From Carnegiea gigantea (taxonomy: Eukaryota > Streptophyta > Magnoliopsida > Caryophyllales > Cactaceae): DNA of 64,000 bases. The translations under genes and the position numbers were made by a program. Of the stretch, positions 11,767 to 23,084 are shown piece by piece; within the stretch, counting starts at the first letter, position 1; every line of letters begins with the position of its first letter. The notes below the pieces were generated by a model. The model did no database searches. It saw only the letters and a list, made by a program, of their open reading frames with translations, and was not told where the DNA came from. The stretch spans positions 599,501-663,500 of the forward strand of contig JAKOGI010000141.1 of NCBI GenBank assembly GCA_029747015.1, read 5' to 3'.

Positions 11767-13000
11767 ACCTGCCCTTCTTCAAAAGGATTTGACCTCAAAT
11801 CCGAAGGGTCTTCAAAACAGTCCTTCACATAAGGACTCAAGTCACCAATGTTGAATGTGGCTGAAACAGCCATATCTCCTGCAAGTTAGAGCTTGTATGC
11901 ATTATGTCCAAGCTTCTGGATGACCTTGAATGGCCCATCCCTTCTTGATATAAGCTTTTTCTTTCTTCTGGATGGGAACTCTCCTTTGAGAGGTGTAACC
12001 AGACGAGATCTCCTGGACTAAACTCCAGCCTCTTCCTATGCCTGTTGGCCCTTGCTTTATAAGTTGTATTAGTCTTATCTATGTAATTTCTTATTTGTTC
12101 CTGTGGCCTTTTCATCTCCTTTGCTCTCAATTTAGCCTCATGGTGTACCCTTGACTCACTAGGAAAAAGGCAGCAAGTCAATAGGCATACGAGGGTTCAC
12201 CCCGTGCACACGCTCAAAGGGAGAGTGCTTTGTAGCATAGGATGGGGCCCTATTATAGGCAAATTCAACATGGGGCAATTTCAAATCCCAATCCTTTAGG
12301 CTTTTACACACCAAACACCTAAGCAAAGTAGTAAGAGTTCAGTTTGTTACCTCTGCTTGGCTATCAGTGTGGGGATAGGTTGTACTAAAGAAGAGTTTAG
12401 TGCCTAAAAACTTCCACAAACTCCTTCAAAAGTAGGACAGAAACATTGAGTCTCGATCAGATACAATGATTTTACACACTGCATGGAGCCTAATAATCTC
12501 TTTGAAGTATAACTCAGCAACGTAGTTAGCATCATCAGTTTTGTGGCATGGAATAAAATGTGCCATCTTTGAGAATCTATCTACAACCACCATATTTGCA
12601 TCCTTTCTCCTCTGGGTCCTAGGGAGAGCCACAATAAAATCCATACTAACATCATCCCAAGGCTTTTAAGCTACAGACAGTGGAGTGTACAAGCCTTCGT
12701 GAAACTGACGTTTTGCTTTGTGGTAAATGGGGCAAGTTGAAGTGATCTTGTTAAATCTTAGGCCAATAGAAATGCTCCTTTAGGATATCGATGGTTTTGT
12801 TTAGGCTAAAATCGTCAACAAGAGTACCACCATGAGCCTCTCGGACTAGCAATTTCCTTAGTGAACACTTAGGGATACAAAGCTTGTTATACCTTAATAT
12901 ATAGCCTTCTTGGACAGTATAAGGGCCATCTCTTGGAACCTCCTCTACTAGGGGCTTGAAATCTTGATCTTCTTTCTAGATAGCTTGGATTGAATGGAAT
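11559..13000 (-). pseudogene. gypsy-1 integrase region, C-terminus reading into the 3' LTR
   Basis: Integrase joins element DNA to the host chromosome. The catalytic core is visible at 12644-12426 with D in MDFIVALP and D in IVSDRDSMF; the third acidic residue lies in decayed sequence near 12350-12300. The C-terminal part contains SPGDLVWLHL (about 12035-12000). A frameshift later comes ATFNIGDLSPY...DLRSNPFEEG (11860-11770), the usual end of this polyprotein type. The last frame stays open through the polypurine tract into the LTR to 11559. The reading is broken by several stops and shifts. No chromodomain was found. Confidence 0.8.
11767..11782 (-). other. Polypurine tract of gypsy-1
   Basis: The minus strand reads TGAAGAAGGGCAGGT directly before the 3' LTR start. 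It primes plus-strand DNA synthesis. The tract is also read as codons (E-E-G-Q) because the integrase frame runs through it. Confidence 0.65.
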
Positions 13001-14220
13001 CCAAGTACCTTAGCTTCTAAGACAGAAAGTAGGGTGTACCTTCTGGTTAGGGCATTCGCGACCACATTCTCTTTTCTACTCTTGTGCTTGCAAGTAAAGT
13101 TGAATGATTGAAGGAACTCCACCCATTTGGCATGCTTGGGGTTGAGTTTACGCTGACCAATAATGTGCTCGAGGGCCTGGTGATCAGAATACAAGACAAA
13201 AGGCTTAGCTTTGAGGTATTGACCCTAATGAGTTAAGGCCCTCGTAATGGCATAGAACTATTTGTCATAGGTGCTGTAGTTGCTTCTGTACGCATTCAGT
13301 TTCTCATTGAAATAGGCAATAAGTCTTCTGGATTGGAGCATAACAGGTCCTATTCCCACTTCACTTGTATCACACTCTAACTCAAATAGATCTTCGAAGT
13401 TAGGCAAGGCCAAAACTAGTGCTTAGCATAGTTTCTGTTTGATCTCTTCAAAGGCCTTCTGGGTAGTCTTAGACCATTCAAACACTCCTTTCTTCATGCA
13501 TTCAGTAATAGGGGCAATTACTAAACTGAAATCTCTGATGAACCTCCTATAAAAAAAGCCTAAACCATGAAACTTCTTGCCTCTGTGACTAATTTGGGTT
13601 GAGGCCAGGACTGAATTGCCTCAATTCTACTCTGATCAACTTGAATACCTTAGGCTGAAACCACATAACCAAGGAAAGTGAGTTGTGGAGTGAAAAACTC
13701 ATACTTCTCTATCTTGGCATGTAGCTTCTGTCTTCTTAGAACCTCAAAAACCATTTTAAATGATCCACATAATCTCACTCATTCTGGCTATAAACCAAAA
13801 TATCATCAAAGTAAACCACCACAAAGTGATGAATGAAAGGTTTGAGGGCCTCATTCATTAACCTCATGAAAGTACTTGGGGCATTAGATAAATCAAATGG
13901 CATGACAAGCCATTCATACAACCGTTACCTTGTTTTAGAGGCTGTCTTCCACTCATCACCACCCCTCATCCTAATTTGATGGTATCCACTCCTCAAGTCT
14001 ATTCTGGAAAACACCTTGGAGCCATGCAGCTCATCTATCATATCATCCAATCTGAGGATAGGATATCTATACTTGATGACAATGTTGTTTATAGCTTGGC
14101 TATCCACACACATTCTCATGGTTCCATCTTTCTTAGGCATGAGTAAGGGTGGAACTGAACAAGGACTCTTGCTTTCCCTTATGTAATCTCTATCAATAAG
14201 CTCTTGAACTTATCTCTAAA
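12976..14220 (-). pseudogene. gypsy-1 reverse transcriptase and RNase H region
   Basis: RT motifs appear in order: [12 protein letters not shown] (14140), the [14 protein letters not shown] block (about 14010-13965), WLVMPF (about 13900), and the catalytic YFDDILVYS box (about 13825-13795). A stop at 13922-13924 breaks the frame between the second and third. RNase H/connection motifs follow, ending with [23 protein letters not shown] and [12 protein letters not shown] (13190-13020). The usual ADALSR is changed to ANALTR. Several further stops lie between 13790 and 13200. Confidence 0.85.
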
Positions 14221-14960
14221 GTTTCTTGGTTTCAGTGGGGTTACACCTATAGGCTGGTTTGTTTGGGAGAGCAGCCCCGGATAGTAGGTTAATTTGATGT
14301 TCAATCCCTCTAAGTGGGGACAAACCAGGAGGTAAATCACTTAGAAAGACATCCAAATACTCATGTACACGGGGCTGAGCAAGGGGATGCAAAGGTGTTT
14401 CTCCCTCTCCTTCTTCCAACACAAACAAGGTGTAAACTGGTTCACCTTTGCTTATGGATGTCTCCACCCATGCTTGACTCAAAAACAAGGCTTTCTCACT
14501 TGTGTTTCCCTCCCCAAGGCTAGTTTTGAAGTTTTGGATTTGGTTAAGAGGCAACGGTGTGAGAGTGTAGTTTCGGCCTATGACTTTAAAGGTGGAAGTG
14601 TTAGCTGTCCCATTACGAATGACACCTTTATCAAACTACTATGGCCTCCCTAACAGCAAATAACACACATCCATAGGCAAAATATCACGAAGGATCTCAT
14701 CTTTAAAGTTGCTTATGGTATAGGTGATTAGGGCCTGTTTGGTCACATGAACTTTATTTCCCTTCTTGAGCCATTGTAGGGATTAAGGTCTAGGGTGGGG
14801 GACAGTAGGTAGTTTACTCTTATCAATCCAATGGGATGAGGCAGCATTGGTACAACTACCTCCCTCTGTGATTAAGCTACATACCTTCCCTTATATGGCA
14901 TACTGGGGGTGGAAGGTAAGTTCCCTATGATTTTCTTCCTTTGGAACCTCCATGGTATGT
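14216..14960 (-). pseudogene. gypsy-1 protease and protease-RT linker
   Basis: A GGSCTNAAS motif near 14880-14845 corresponds to the protease active site of this gypsy type, which usually reads DGGSCTN. LLLGRP (about 14660) is the distal protease motif. The linker (14554-14216) shows PPGLSPLRGIEHQI and ALPNKPAYRCNP, the standard lead-in to RT. Stops and frameshifts separate the pieces. Confidence 0.75.
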
Positions 14961-15039
14961 AAAACTCTTTTTAGGACCAGAAACTCCCCAACTTCAGGAG
15001 CTAAAATGGTGTCCTGCTCCTCTTCAGCTTCTTCTTCAT

Positions 15040-15871
15040 CTAGTTCAAGGACAATCTGATCGATCTCCTTAATCTCTTTGATGGTGAGAGCTCTTCTGTT
15101 TGGGCATTCAGCTTAGAAATGGCCATACCCTTGACATTTGGAGCACCTCTTGCCATCAAGTTGTTTAGGAAACTCCTTAACAACTCCTTGGCCTTTGTCT
15201 TTGGTTGGACCAGATTTGATGTGTGTTTCGGGTTTAGGGGCAGAATAGGGCTTAATGGGAGCGTAGGGCTTAGGTGGGCCGTTATGACGAGAGTATGAGT
15301 TTCTAAAAGGCTTTTTGTTTCTGGAATACCTCTCAACCTTGATAGTCAGGTTGCATACATCCTCAAAACTCCAGTAGGGTTGAAGATCAATGTTTCCAAC
15401 ATTGCCTTGATCTAGCCCTCTAAGGAACCTTACAATAGTTTGTCGTGGTTCCTCTTCTATCCCACTTCTGATCTTGAGTTGCTGGAACTCCCTAATGTAT
15501 TCCTCTACACTTATCCTGCCTTAGGTTAGGGAGGACACTCTAAGGTAGAGATCCCTCTTATAACCTTCAGGTAAGAACCTCTTATTCATGAGCTTTTTCA
15601 GTTTGGATCAAATATTGATCCGTGGCTTTCTTTCCCTAGCTCGTTGCCTTTTAGTGTTTTCATACTAAAGGGATGCATATTTTTTGAGCTTAAGGATGGC
15701 AATTTTAAATGCCTTCTCATCAGAATAGCCTTTAACTTCAAAGAACCTCTTTACAGCTTGAATTCGTTCCAAGTATACATCCAGATTCAAGGTTCCCTCA
15801 AAATATGGGGGATCAAGTTTCATATCCCTCAAATCATCTTCATTGTTTCTGGTTAGCCTTCTCCTACCCAT
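15040..15871 (-). pseudogene. gypsy-1 gag region
   Basis: The frame starts with a methionine at 15871 and a basic N-terminus (MGRRRLTRNNEDD). DPPYFEGTLNLDVYLE and GYSDEKAFKIAIL follow, characteristic of chromovirus gag. The middle part is broken by frameshifts. A zinc knuckle C-S-K-C-Q-G-Y-G-H-F...C lies near 15145-15095 and carries a TAA at 15113-15115 inside it. The 5' leader between this start and the primer site is about 375 bases and appears noncoding. Confidence 0.8.
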
Positions 15872-16246
15872 GGGAGAGTGTTCTTCTTAGGAAGAAGATG
15901 AATGATCAGAAGTTAGATCATTCCTAGGCTAGCCCCTTTCCCTTCTCCTAGGCCCTCTGGGATCATCCCTAAATCTGGCCAGAATATCAGCTAGGCATTC
16001 CCACTTCCTGACTCATGAACCTCTTCAAGAGTTAAACTCTAGGCATTCTGGTTTAGGAAGATTTAGCCTCGTTTATCCCGGCCATGTACTAAAATTCTGG
16101 TTCTAGGATGTTTGAGTAGTTTAGGTGTTTTTGTGGCTGGGTTTGTGTTTGGGCTTGAGGGGTTCTTTGTAGTTGCTAGAAACATGGTTTCAAGGAATGG
16201 GAAAGATTGCAAAGTGAATAAAACACAAGTAAACTCACAAGGTTAT

Positions 16247-16258
16247 GCTTCGATACCA
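16247..16258 (-). other. Primer-binding site of gypsy-1, decayed tRNA-Met type
   Basis: The minus strand reads TGGTATCGAAGC, close to TGGTATCAGAGC, the initiator tRNA-Met site. It lies three bases inside the 5' LTR. Confidence 0.75.
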
Positions 16259-16261
16259 CTT

Positions 16262-17839
16262 TGATGTGTGAGCCCAAGCAAAACTCAAGCAATGAAGCTT
16301 GTTTACAATTTAAATGTACCAAGCTTGAACTTATCAATGGATCTAGAACTAAAACAGGGGATATGAATAGGGTAAAGGCCACACCACCACACAAGCTAGG
16401 TGAGGAATCCACCCTCCAGATCGTAAAGGTTAAACCACCAGAAATTGATTAAAGTGAACCACTTTATTTAGCAATCAGTTTAGATTGAGTAAGGAGAGAT
16501 TTGTGGGAGTTTTTGAGCTGAACTTAACAATGGGGTTTTCATTGATAATAATCTACCTTTGAACAAGCAAGCAAGCAAGTATATATACATGTCTTAAGTT
16601 AGAAGGCAAGCAACCTAGCTGCTGGTCTAAGCTAAACTGGTTTAGGCTAATCTATTTGTAAAATAGTTTTAGCCTAAGTTGATTACCAACTTGAATGTCT
16701 CTAATACAAACTTGTTTAGCACTAACCAAGGCCTAAAACATGCTTGCTTAACTTTAAACATCCCACTTACAGATGCATGAGAGAGAAAAGGTAGGCTGCA
16801 GGTTCACTTTACAGCTAGCCTATCCTAGAGCAAGTAGCTATCACGTTCACTCCCATTGGCCCAGTGGTGCTGTGAAGCTTCAAAGAAGCAATGATGATGT
16901 TTCTAGAGGTCCAAGCAGCTAGACAAGAAAGCAAGTTGGTGAGTAAACCCTCTAGATTAAGGAACTAAGCCAAAACAATCAGTTTCAGCATAACAGTCTG
17001 TTTGAGTACTGAACTTGAGCAAGGTGAAACTCCATAAAGAATTGATCATGATTTGGATTTCTCTCCATGGATGGATACCTTAGGATGTTGGCTAACATCT
17101 GAGTAAAATGATTGGCTCCAAATTAGCTTTTGGTATGGGAACAATGCTCATATCCAAATCGGGTCATAAGAAAGCCTAGCACGCAATGGTTGACAAAACG
17201 AGGCTGAATCACCAAGGGAACTAGTCATGGTTTTGATTTCTCTTCATGCCTTGATACCTTAGGATGTTGGCTAACATCCTGAGTAAAAAGATTATCCCCA
17301 AATGGGCCTTTGGTATGAGAACCAAGCTAATTTCCAAAACGGGTCAGAACAAGGCCTAGCCTGTAATAGTTGACAAAATGGGGCTGAATCACCATGAAGA
17401 ACTAGTCATGATTTTGATTTCTCTTCATGGCATGAATCCTTAGGATCTTGGCTATCATCCCAAGAAAAAATATTGGTCCTAAGGGTTTAGGTCGTGATTC
17501 GACCTAATCTTCCAAGACGGCTAAACTAGATCTTCCCGGCATACCTTTAGTGCCTTGGACCAATACAGCACAATGCCTATGGTATAGGCCAAAATTGAGT
17601 TCCTTCCTTGAAAATAGACTTCTTAGGGAGTTAACAAAAGTAGAGTTTGTCCATAGGAGGTCTTGGAAACTCCCAAAAGCATACCATCCAAAATAGTGCT
17701 TAATTCTGGCTTGGAACAAGAGAACAAGGCTTGAATATGGTTGAGTGAAATCTGGTTACCTTGATCTCCTTGACCTTAGCTGGTACCTTGCCTTTGATTT
17801 GGATCATGGGAGCCTTCTTGTGTACCATGCTCTACATCA
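16262..17839 (-). repeat. 5' LTR of gypsy-1
   Basis: This copy pairs with 10220-11766. Homology stops at CTACATCA (17839) on the right, after which the sequence is unrelated to the internal region that follows the other copy. Length is about 1578 bp. Many substitutions between the two copies show the insertion is old. Confidence 0.88.
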
Positions 17840-19125
17840 AAAGGTTAGGCGGCGGCTAGTGATAGGTGGATGACTAGCTGAGGGAATGTTAGGGCTTTAG
17901 GCGGCGAGAGACGAGGGACACAAGCAAAGTAACTGTCACGGTCTCAACTGTCCAGTCTATCATCAAGGGTTTTCTGTTTTCACTTTCACTTAAGTTTTGC
18001 TTTTTAAAAGAATAAAATTCTAAAATTATTAGCAGCAACTTTTTTTGGGTTTTAGACTTTTGGGGGGAATTCTAAATTTTTCAAACTCAATTAGTTGAGT
18101 TTAGGTGGGAAAAAAAAATAAATTAAGATTGAATTTTTACAAATGAAATCAATTAAAAACTTAAGAGGAAAAATAAAATAGTTAATAGGTTTAAATCGTT
18201 AATTTGATAGATATGTTGTAAAAATATAAGAGAAAAAAAAAAATACTTGGTGAAAATACAAATTAAGAAAAGATGAGCGCAATTAACAAATTATTAAACT
18301 TATTTGGATCTAGCAATCTTATTTGACTAGTAATTCACTTAATGACTTAATGCAATGCATTCTATATTACAATATCATTATGTGACTATTGTCAAAAATA
18401 CTGCACTACTGACCTATGATTCTAAATCATCTTCATATTATATGTAATTCTACATAATCATATTCAAGAATGTATGTTTGTATGTGATCTTACAATAATG
18501 TGACTCATTTGAATTTTGAAAAATTAAATTCCAAATCTCGAGTTTCGATAATGAACATTCATAATCACATAAATGTAATGCTAATTGACACATACTCATA
18601 TATTGCCATTGCTGTTGCCTTTGAGTTTTGACTCATCAGACACATATAGATCAAGTTGTTAATCTCATAAAGACAAATATTTAAATTTTGATGTATGATC
18701 ACTTAACAAGCTATCAAAGAATATTGATTCGATTATTGAAAATGTCGACTTGAACCAACCTGTTTCTGTTTACCAACTCCAAATATGACAAATGTGAAGT
18801 TATGAACCAATGCCGGTGTTAAAATAAAAATTTTATTATTTTCATTCCTGTTTTTTGGTCATTTTTCAATGTATGTTTTGGTATTAGGCCTTACAAATAA
18901 GGCCATTGACTCATGATTTGCTTTAGATTGGTTCACTAATTTTGTCATCGCATCGTCTCAATGAGATACTCGAAGCTTGACTTAACGATATATAATCCTT
19001 TAGATAATTACACGGGCGCATCTGGTATAGAGTTAGAGATGGGTAGTATACTAGTATTTGTAAGTTACTAACTTTCTTAGTAAATTTATAACTAAGCCCA
19101 TTAGATTTTCTATAACAAAAGTCCC

Positions 19126-19130
<5 letters not shown>
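17840..19130. other. AT-rich spacer, no gene seen
   Basis: After a short GC-richer piece (17840-17950, GGCGGCGAGAGACGAGGG) the sequence becomes strongly AT-rich with no long open frame or recognisable element end. It may be old intergenic DNA or heavily decayed repeats. Confidence 0.6.
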
Positions 19131-19186
<56 letters not shown>

Positions 19187-19188
19187 AC

Positions 19189-19247
<59 letters not shown>

Positions 19248-19290
19248 CACGTATGTGTGTGTGTGTGTGTGTGTGCATATATATATATAT
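19131..19290. repeat. Compound microsatellite (AT)n-(GT)n-(AT)n
   Basis: An almost pure AT run of about 115 bases (19131-19245) with short interruptions is followed by ACACGTATG, then about 11 GT units (19254-19275), then a further AT run to 19290. Confidence 0.97.
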
Positions 19291-19479
19291 AAAATACAAG
19301 TAAAAAGAAGTGTTTTAAACATAAAACACAAATGCATAATTCTTAACATATGAACTAAAAGAGGAATATAGGATAAATGGGTTGTCTAATTAAAGGGTTT
19401 TATCTTTTAAATACATTTTTATAGTAAAAATGACTACATTAGAAATATACAATGATTAAAATTAATTCGACTTGATTTA

Positions 19480-19790
19480 TACCCGATTTGATTTACAACT
19501 GAACCGATATTAACCCAAGCATTGAACCGAGTTTCATTCGGTCAAAATTAGACCCAACCCATACCCGATCAGAATTAGGCTATTGTAGGCAACCCGAAAC
19601 AGACTCGGTCCGAATTTCACCATAACCGAACTAGTACCCGATCCGAATATGGTTGACCTGAATGTGACCCAAACTCGAACTGAGCTCGAACCAGACCCTA
19701 ACATGGTTGACCCAAAAGTGACCCAAATCGAAGTGCGACCGGACCCGTACGCGACCTGAATGACCCATTTGCCAGGTCTACTTACCCTAA
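19480..19790. repeat. Degenerate ACCCGA/GACCCAA minisatellite
   Basis: Short elements of the form ACCCGA, GAACCGA, GACCCAA and CCGAATA recur every 6-20 bases, and a longer unit TGGTTGACC.GAA.GTGACCCAAA appears twice (about 19650 and 19700). The block ends with TGACCCATTTGCCAGGTCTA, wording I associate with the ends of this widespread plant repeat type. A long minus-strand open frame over it (19959-19534) reflects repeat composition and is not taken as a gene. Confidence 0.7.
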
Positions 19791-20089
19791 CACTTAAATA
19801 GCGTAATGTCCTTATTGCATGCGTAAGTATAAAAATGAAGAGCACATAATCAAAAACAAAGATAAGAAAGTAAAAGAAAAGAAATACACAAAATAAGATT
19901 TTATACAAGGGAACAATAATACCAACTTGAATGTTGGATGCGTCCAAGCGAACGTCCACAAGCTGAATCTCTATATTGTCATTCGTAGAGCATCAGACAC
20001 TCTACTTCTCTCTCCTTTGTAGGTTAGCTCCATAAATGACTTCAATCTTTCTCCATTCTCCTTGAAATGCATATCTCTCATGGGTCTTG

Positions 20090-20941
20090 TATCTATATAG
20101 CACCATGTTGAAAAACATGACAAATAATGAAAGGATCAGTCCAATAAGATCTCAATTTGCCTGAAAAAGGTGTAGTTTGGAGTCATAAAGCAACACCTTT
20201 GGTCCTGGGAAGAACTCTTTCCTGTGAGTATGCCTACCATGGAACAATTTTGCCATCTCCTTATGCATCCTAGAGTTCTCATAAGCTTTACCTCTGATTC
20301 CTTCTAACTCACTCAACTGTAACTTCCTCTCTACCCCAGCTGCCTCTAAGTCAAGGTTGAAAGTCTTTATAGCCCACATAGCCTAGTGCTTAAGTTCTAT
20401 AGGAAGATGGAAAGGCTTTGCAAAGACTACCCTAAAAGGAGACATGCCTTAAGGGATCTTAAAGGCCGTCCTATAAGCCCAGAAAGCATAACTGGGCTTA
20501 TCTGCCCAGTCCTTGCAGTTTCTACTCATAGTTTTTTCCAGAATCTGTTTGATCTGTCTATCAAAAACCTCTTCCTGGCCACCAGTCTAGGGATAATAGG
20601 TCGTGGCTAAACGATGAATGATCGAGTACTTGTTCAACAACGCATCAAAAGAACGACCGTCAAAATAAGTATCTTGGTCACTAATAATAGTCCTATGCAT
20701 GGCATACTTGGAGAAAATATTTTTCCTAAGGAGCTTGACAATGACTTTAGCCTCAGTTGTCCTGGTTGGCACAGCCTCTACTTAGGACAATATACTCATT
20801 TCCAAAAGAAGATGGAAATGGTCCCATAAAATCTATACCCCAAACATAAAAAATCACAACAATAATTATAAGGTTAAAGGGCATCATGTCTCTCATATTG
20901 ATTTTCCCAAACTGCCGACACCTAGGGCAGCGGATAAATTC
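20090..20941 (-). pseudogene. Athila-1 integrase, C-terminal half
   Basis: This is the distal part of a Ty3/gypsy Athila integrase. From right to left it shows [10 protein letters not shown], the second half of the HHCC zinc segment (20935-20905), then [18 protein letters not shown] with the first catalytic D (about 20835-20780). ISDQDTYFDGRSF carries the second D, and HRLATTYYPQTGGQ leads to the expected Glu. FWAYRTAF and the C-terminal PGPKVLLYDSKLHLF (about 20210-20155) follow. Stops occur, for example between the core and C-terminal blocks. The first half of the same protein lies 12.4 kb away at 33351-33480, separated by an inserted element. Confidence 0.87.
20932..20941. other. Target-site duplication, left copy
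   Basis: CTAGGGCAGC. It matches 33351-33360 at nine of ten positions and falls within Athila-1 integrase codons on both sides. Confidence 0.7.
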
Positions 20942-21150
20942 TATTCCGACTCCTAAAGTTTGACGTCAATAATTTTCGAGACCTATAACTTTAGAAATGA
21001 TTTCCTGGTCCATCCAGCTTTGGTGAAATAATTTCTGGGACCAAACCTACCAACAGTAGTTTTCTAAATTGCAAAAAGACCCCTGAGGTTTTTAAAATTT
21101 TCTTTTTAACCCCAATCATTAAAAACTTACTTTCAAAAATCAAAAATTTG
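20942..21150. repeat. Left terminal inverted repeat arm
   Basis: Noncoding arm beginning GGATAAATTCTATTCCGACTCC. It resembles the reverse complement of 33250-33350. It also contains GCAAAAAGACCCCTGAGG, wording common in plant DNA-transposon ends. Its inner limit with viral sequence (primer site at 21199) is not sharply defined. Confidence 0.5.
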
Positions 21151-21198
21151 CGTATGTATAATGTTTCTCATTAGTAGTATTTTCGATCCTCTTTCATT

Positions 21199-21210
21199 TG
21201 GTATCAGAGC
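21199..21210 (+). other. Pararetrovirus primer-binding site
   Basis: TGGTATCAGAGC on the plus strand, the initiator tRNA-Met complement that starts minus-strand synthesis in Caulimoviridae and by convention marks genome position 1. The first ORF begins about 90 bases downstream. Confidence 0.85.
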
Positions 21211-21292
21211 CGCATGACCAAAAATAATTAAGATAATTAAGCTAATTAATGCCTAGTTAGTAATTAATTAAGCTAATTAACTGAGATTAACG

Positions 21293-23065
21293 TTGGAATC
21301 ATCATCTGCTTGTCCTGAATTAAATTATTCACATATTGTTTACTCACCGAAAGGACTTTCCCCAGTGCCACCTCAATTAACCTATATCATTGATAGAGTT
21401 TTAAAATTAAAAGTAGAATTAGCTAAAGTTAAGATTGAAGTCAAAGAACTTAAAAAGCAAATACATGTTATTCACCTATCTCTAGTTAACGAAGTTAGGC
21501 ATAGCGGCAAATCTACTTCTAATATTAGTACTCCATTTCTGCATGAATATCCTTTCCAAAATCCAAAAAATAAAATTTTATTTTCCTTGCATGATATTAA
21601 AATTCAAAAACAAGTAGGAGAAAAGTCAGGTGAAAAATCGGCTAAAAAGCAGAAAAAGAATATGATGGAGTATAAGCAGTATACTCTTGAATAACTACAG
21701 AATATGTTCGAAAAGGAACAAAATCTAAAAGAATTAAACAAGATCATGGGTGCAATTAGTGATAAACATAACGTATTATCTCATGATAATGAAGAGACTA
21801 ATAATGTCCAATTAGAAGAAGAAATATATCAGCAGATGAATCTGATTAAACTGGAAGATCTTAATGTATTACCATTAGAACAAGTCAGAAGAAAACTTGA
21901 TAAAAAAATATGGTAAAATGGCTGTTGAAGATGAGATTATTGAAATATGAAAAGTACTCGACTTAGGTGAGATAGACACCAATTTGGTTAACAATGTTGT
22001 TCCTAAACTTGAAGAATTTGGTGAACCTTCTAGAAGAATAATTATTCTATAAGACCCAGGTACATTCTAACAGGACGTACAACCAATTGTTCCTTCAAGT
22101 TTATCCCAAAGAAATTCACAACCTTTGAAGAAATTAGCCTTACTCCAATTAGTCAAATCGGATATATCTTAAACATAGATGGAGCTCGTAACAGAGAAGA
22201 AATATTTGAGCATTGGAAACGAGACATGAACAGTGTCTTAAACCTAAACACCACATGGACTACTGTAAATTTCGAAAACTACATCGAACATAATTTTTCT
22301 GGCACTGTAGCTGACTGATATGATTCATTAAATGAAGATAGTAAAAATACATTAAGATTGATGGAAACATCAGCTACAATGTTTAAAAATCTATGTGAGA
22401 AAATCGAAATCGAATTCACTCGAGCTAAACTTGATTCTGAAGAAAAAGTAAGAGAATGGCAGAGAAAGATTAATAATATAGAATTATGGGATATGAGATA
22501 TCTGAAAAATTATATTGTTGAATTTAGTCAATATTATTACAAAATTGGGCATAATGAAACCAATTAGGGCATGTTCTATGATAAATTGTCATATCCTATA
22601 AATTCTATAATTGATGAAAAATACATTACATGGCTTGAAAGAGCAGATGTCATTAACACCCTGAGTTCAGGATTCTCTTATTTGTGAAAATGGGTCAATG
22701 ATTAGTGTCTTGATCTCTAAAAGCAAAAGAAAATTAAGAAGCAATTCCTAACTTGCTGGAATTCACCTCACAAATGGGAAAAAGAACTTGAAAAAAGAAG
22801 GAAAAGAAAATTCTATAAGAAAAAGAGTTTTAATTATCCAAGGGGTGAGAAATATAAAAGAAAATGTTACAACAAACTAAGTCCTAAAAATGATGATTTT
22901 TTAGGAAAGCAGCTTATTGCCTTGTAGGGAAAAAAAAAATTGCAAATGCTGGTCATGTGGAGAAGCAGGACATTATGCTAATAAATGAAAAAATAGGATG
23001 AATAACAAGCTTATTGAAACCCTAGGTAGCCTAGATTATGTTGAGTTAGTGAAGATGAGGCATTA
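21293..23065 (+). pseudogene. Pararetrovirus ORF1, capsid part with CCHC knuckle
   Basis: The N-terminal part (21293-21916) is Lys/Glu-rich with a coiled-coil-like segment (LKLKVELAKVKIEVKELKKQ) and no enzymatic motif. A stop at 21692-21694 and a shift in the A-run at 21902-21908 break it. After a further shift near 22080, a capsid-like domain rich in aromatic residues runs to about 22780, with stops at 22316-22318 and 22567-22569 among others. A Lys/Arg-rich stretch and a zinc knuckle C-K-C-W-S-C-G-E-A-G-H-Y follow (22936-22990); a stop lies just before the position of the last Cys. Coat proteins of this family end in this kind of basic segment and CCHC knuckle. The start at 21293 is TTG; upstream in-frame codons may belong to it. 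Confidence 0.72.
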
Positions 23066-23084
23066 GACCTAGCCTAAAGTAATA

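Larger units (their letters stand above)
10220..17839 (-). mobile_element. Complete, decayed Ty3/gypsy element (gypsy-1), CRM-like
   Basis: Two LTRs (10220-11766 and 16262-17839) flank a minus-strand internal region with gag, protease, RT, RNase H and integrase. The LTRs have TGATG...CATCA-type ends; the left copy has diverged slightly to GCGTCA. A primer site (16247-16258) and a polypurine tract (about 11767-11782) lie at the correct inner edges. Flanking pentamers are GAAGG (10215-10219) and AAAGG (17840-17844), a target duplication with one mismatch. The pol order with integrase last places it in Ty3/gypsy. No chromodomain was seen, and the coding frame crosses into the 3' LTR, as in the CRM clade, so CRM membership is possible but not shown. 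Many stops and frameshifts make it inactive. Confidence 0.87.

Noticed and set aside
19534..19959. 141-codon minus-strand frame with a hydrophobic stretch
   Set aside because: Its C-terminal half is the ACCCGA repeat read as protein and its start lies in Athila-1 3' sequence, so it is a compositional frame.
20942..21198. Viral terminal redundancy, meaning the sequence before the primer site would be a repeat of the viral leader at the right end
   Set aside because: No direct repeat with 32600-33070 was seen; the similarity found is inverted and lies at the outer right end.
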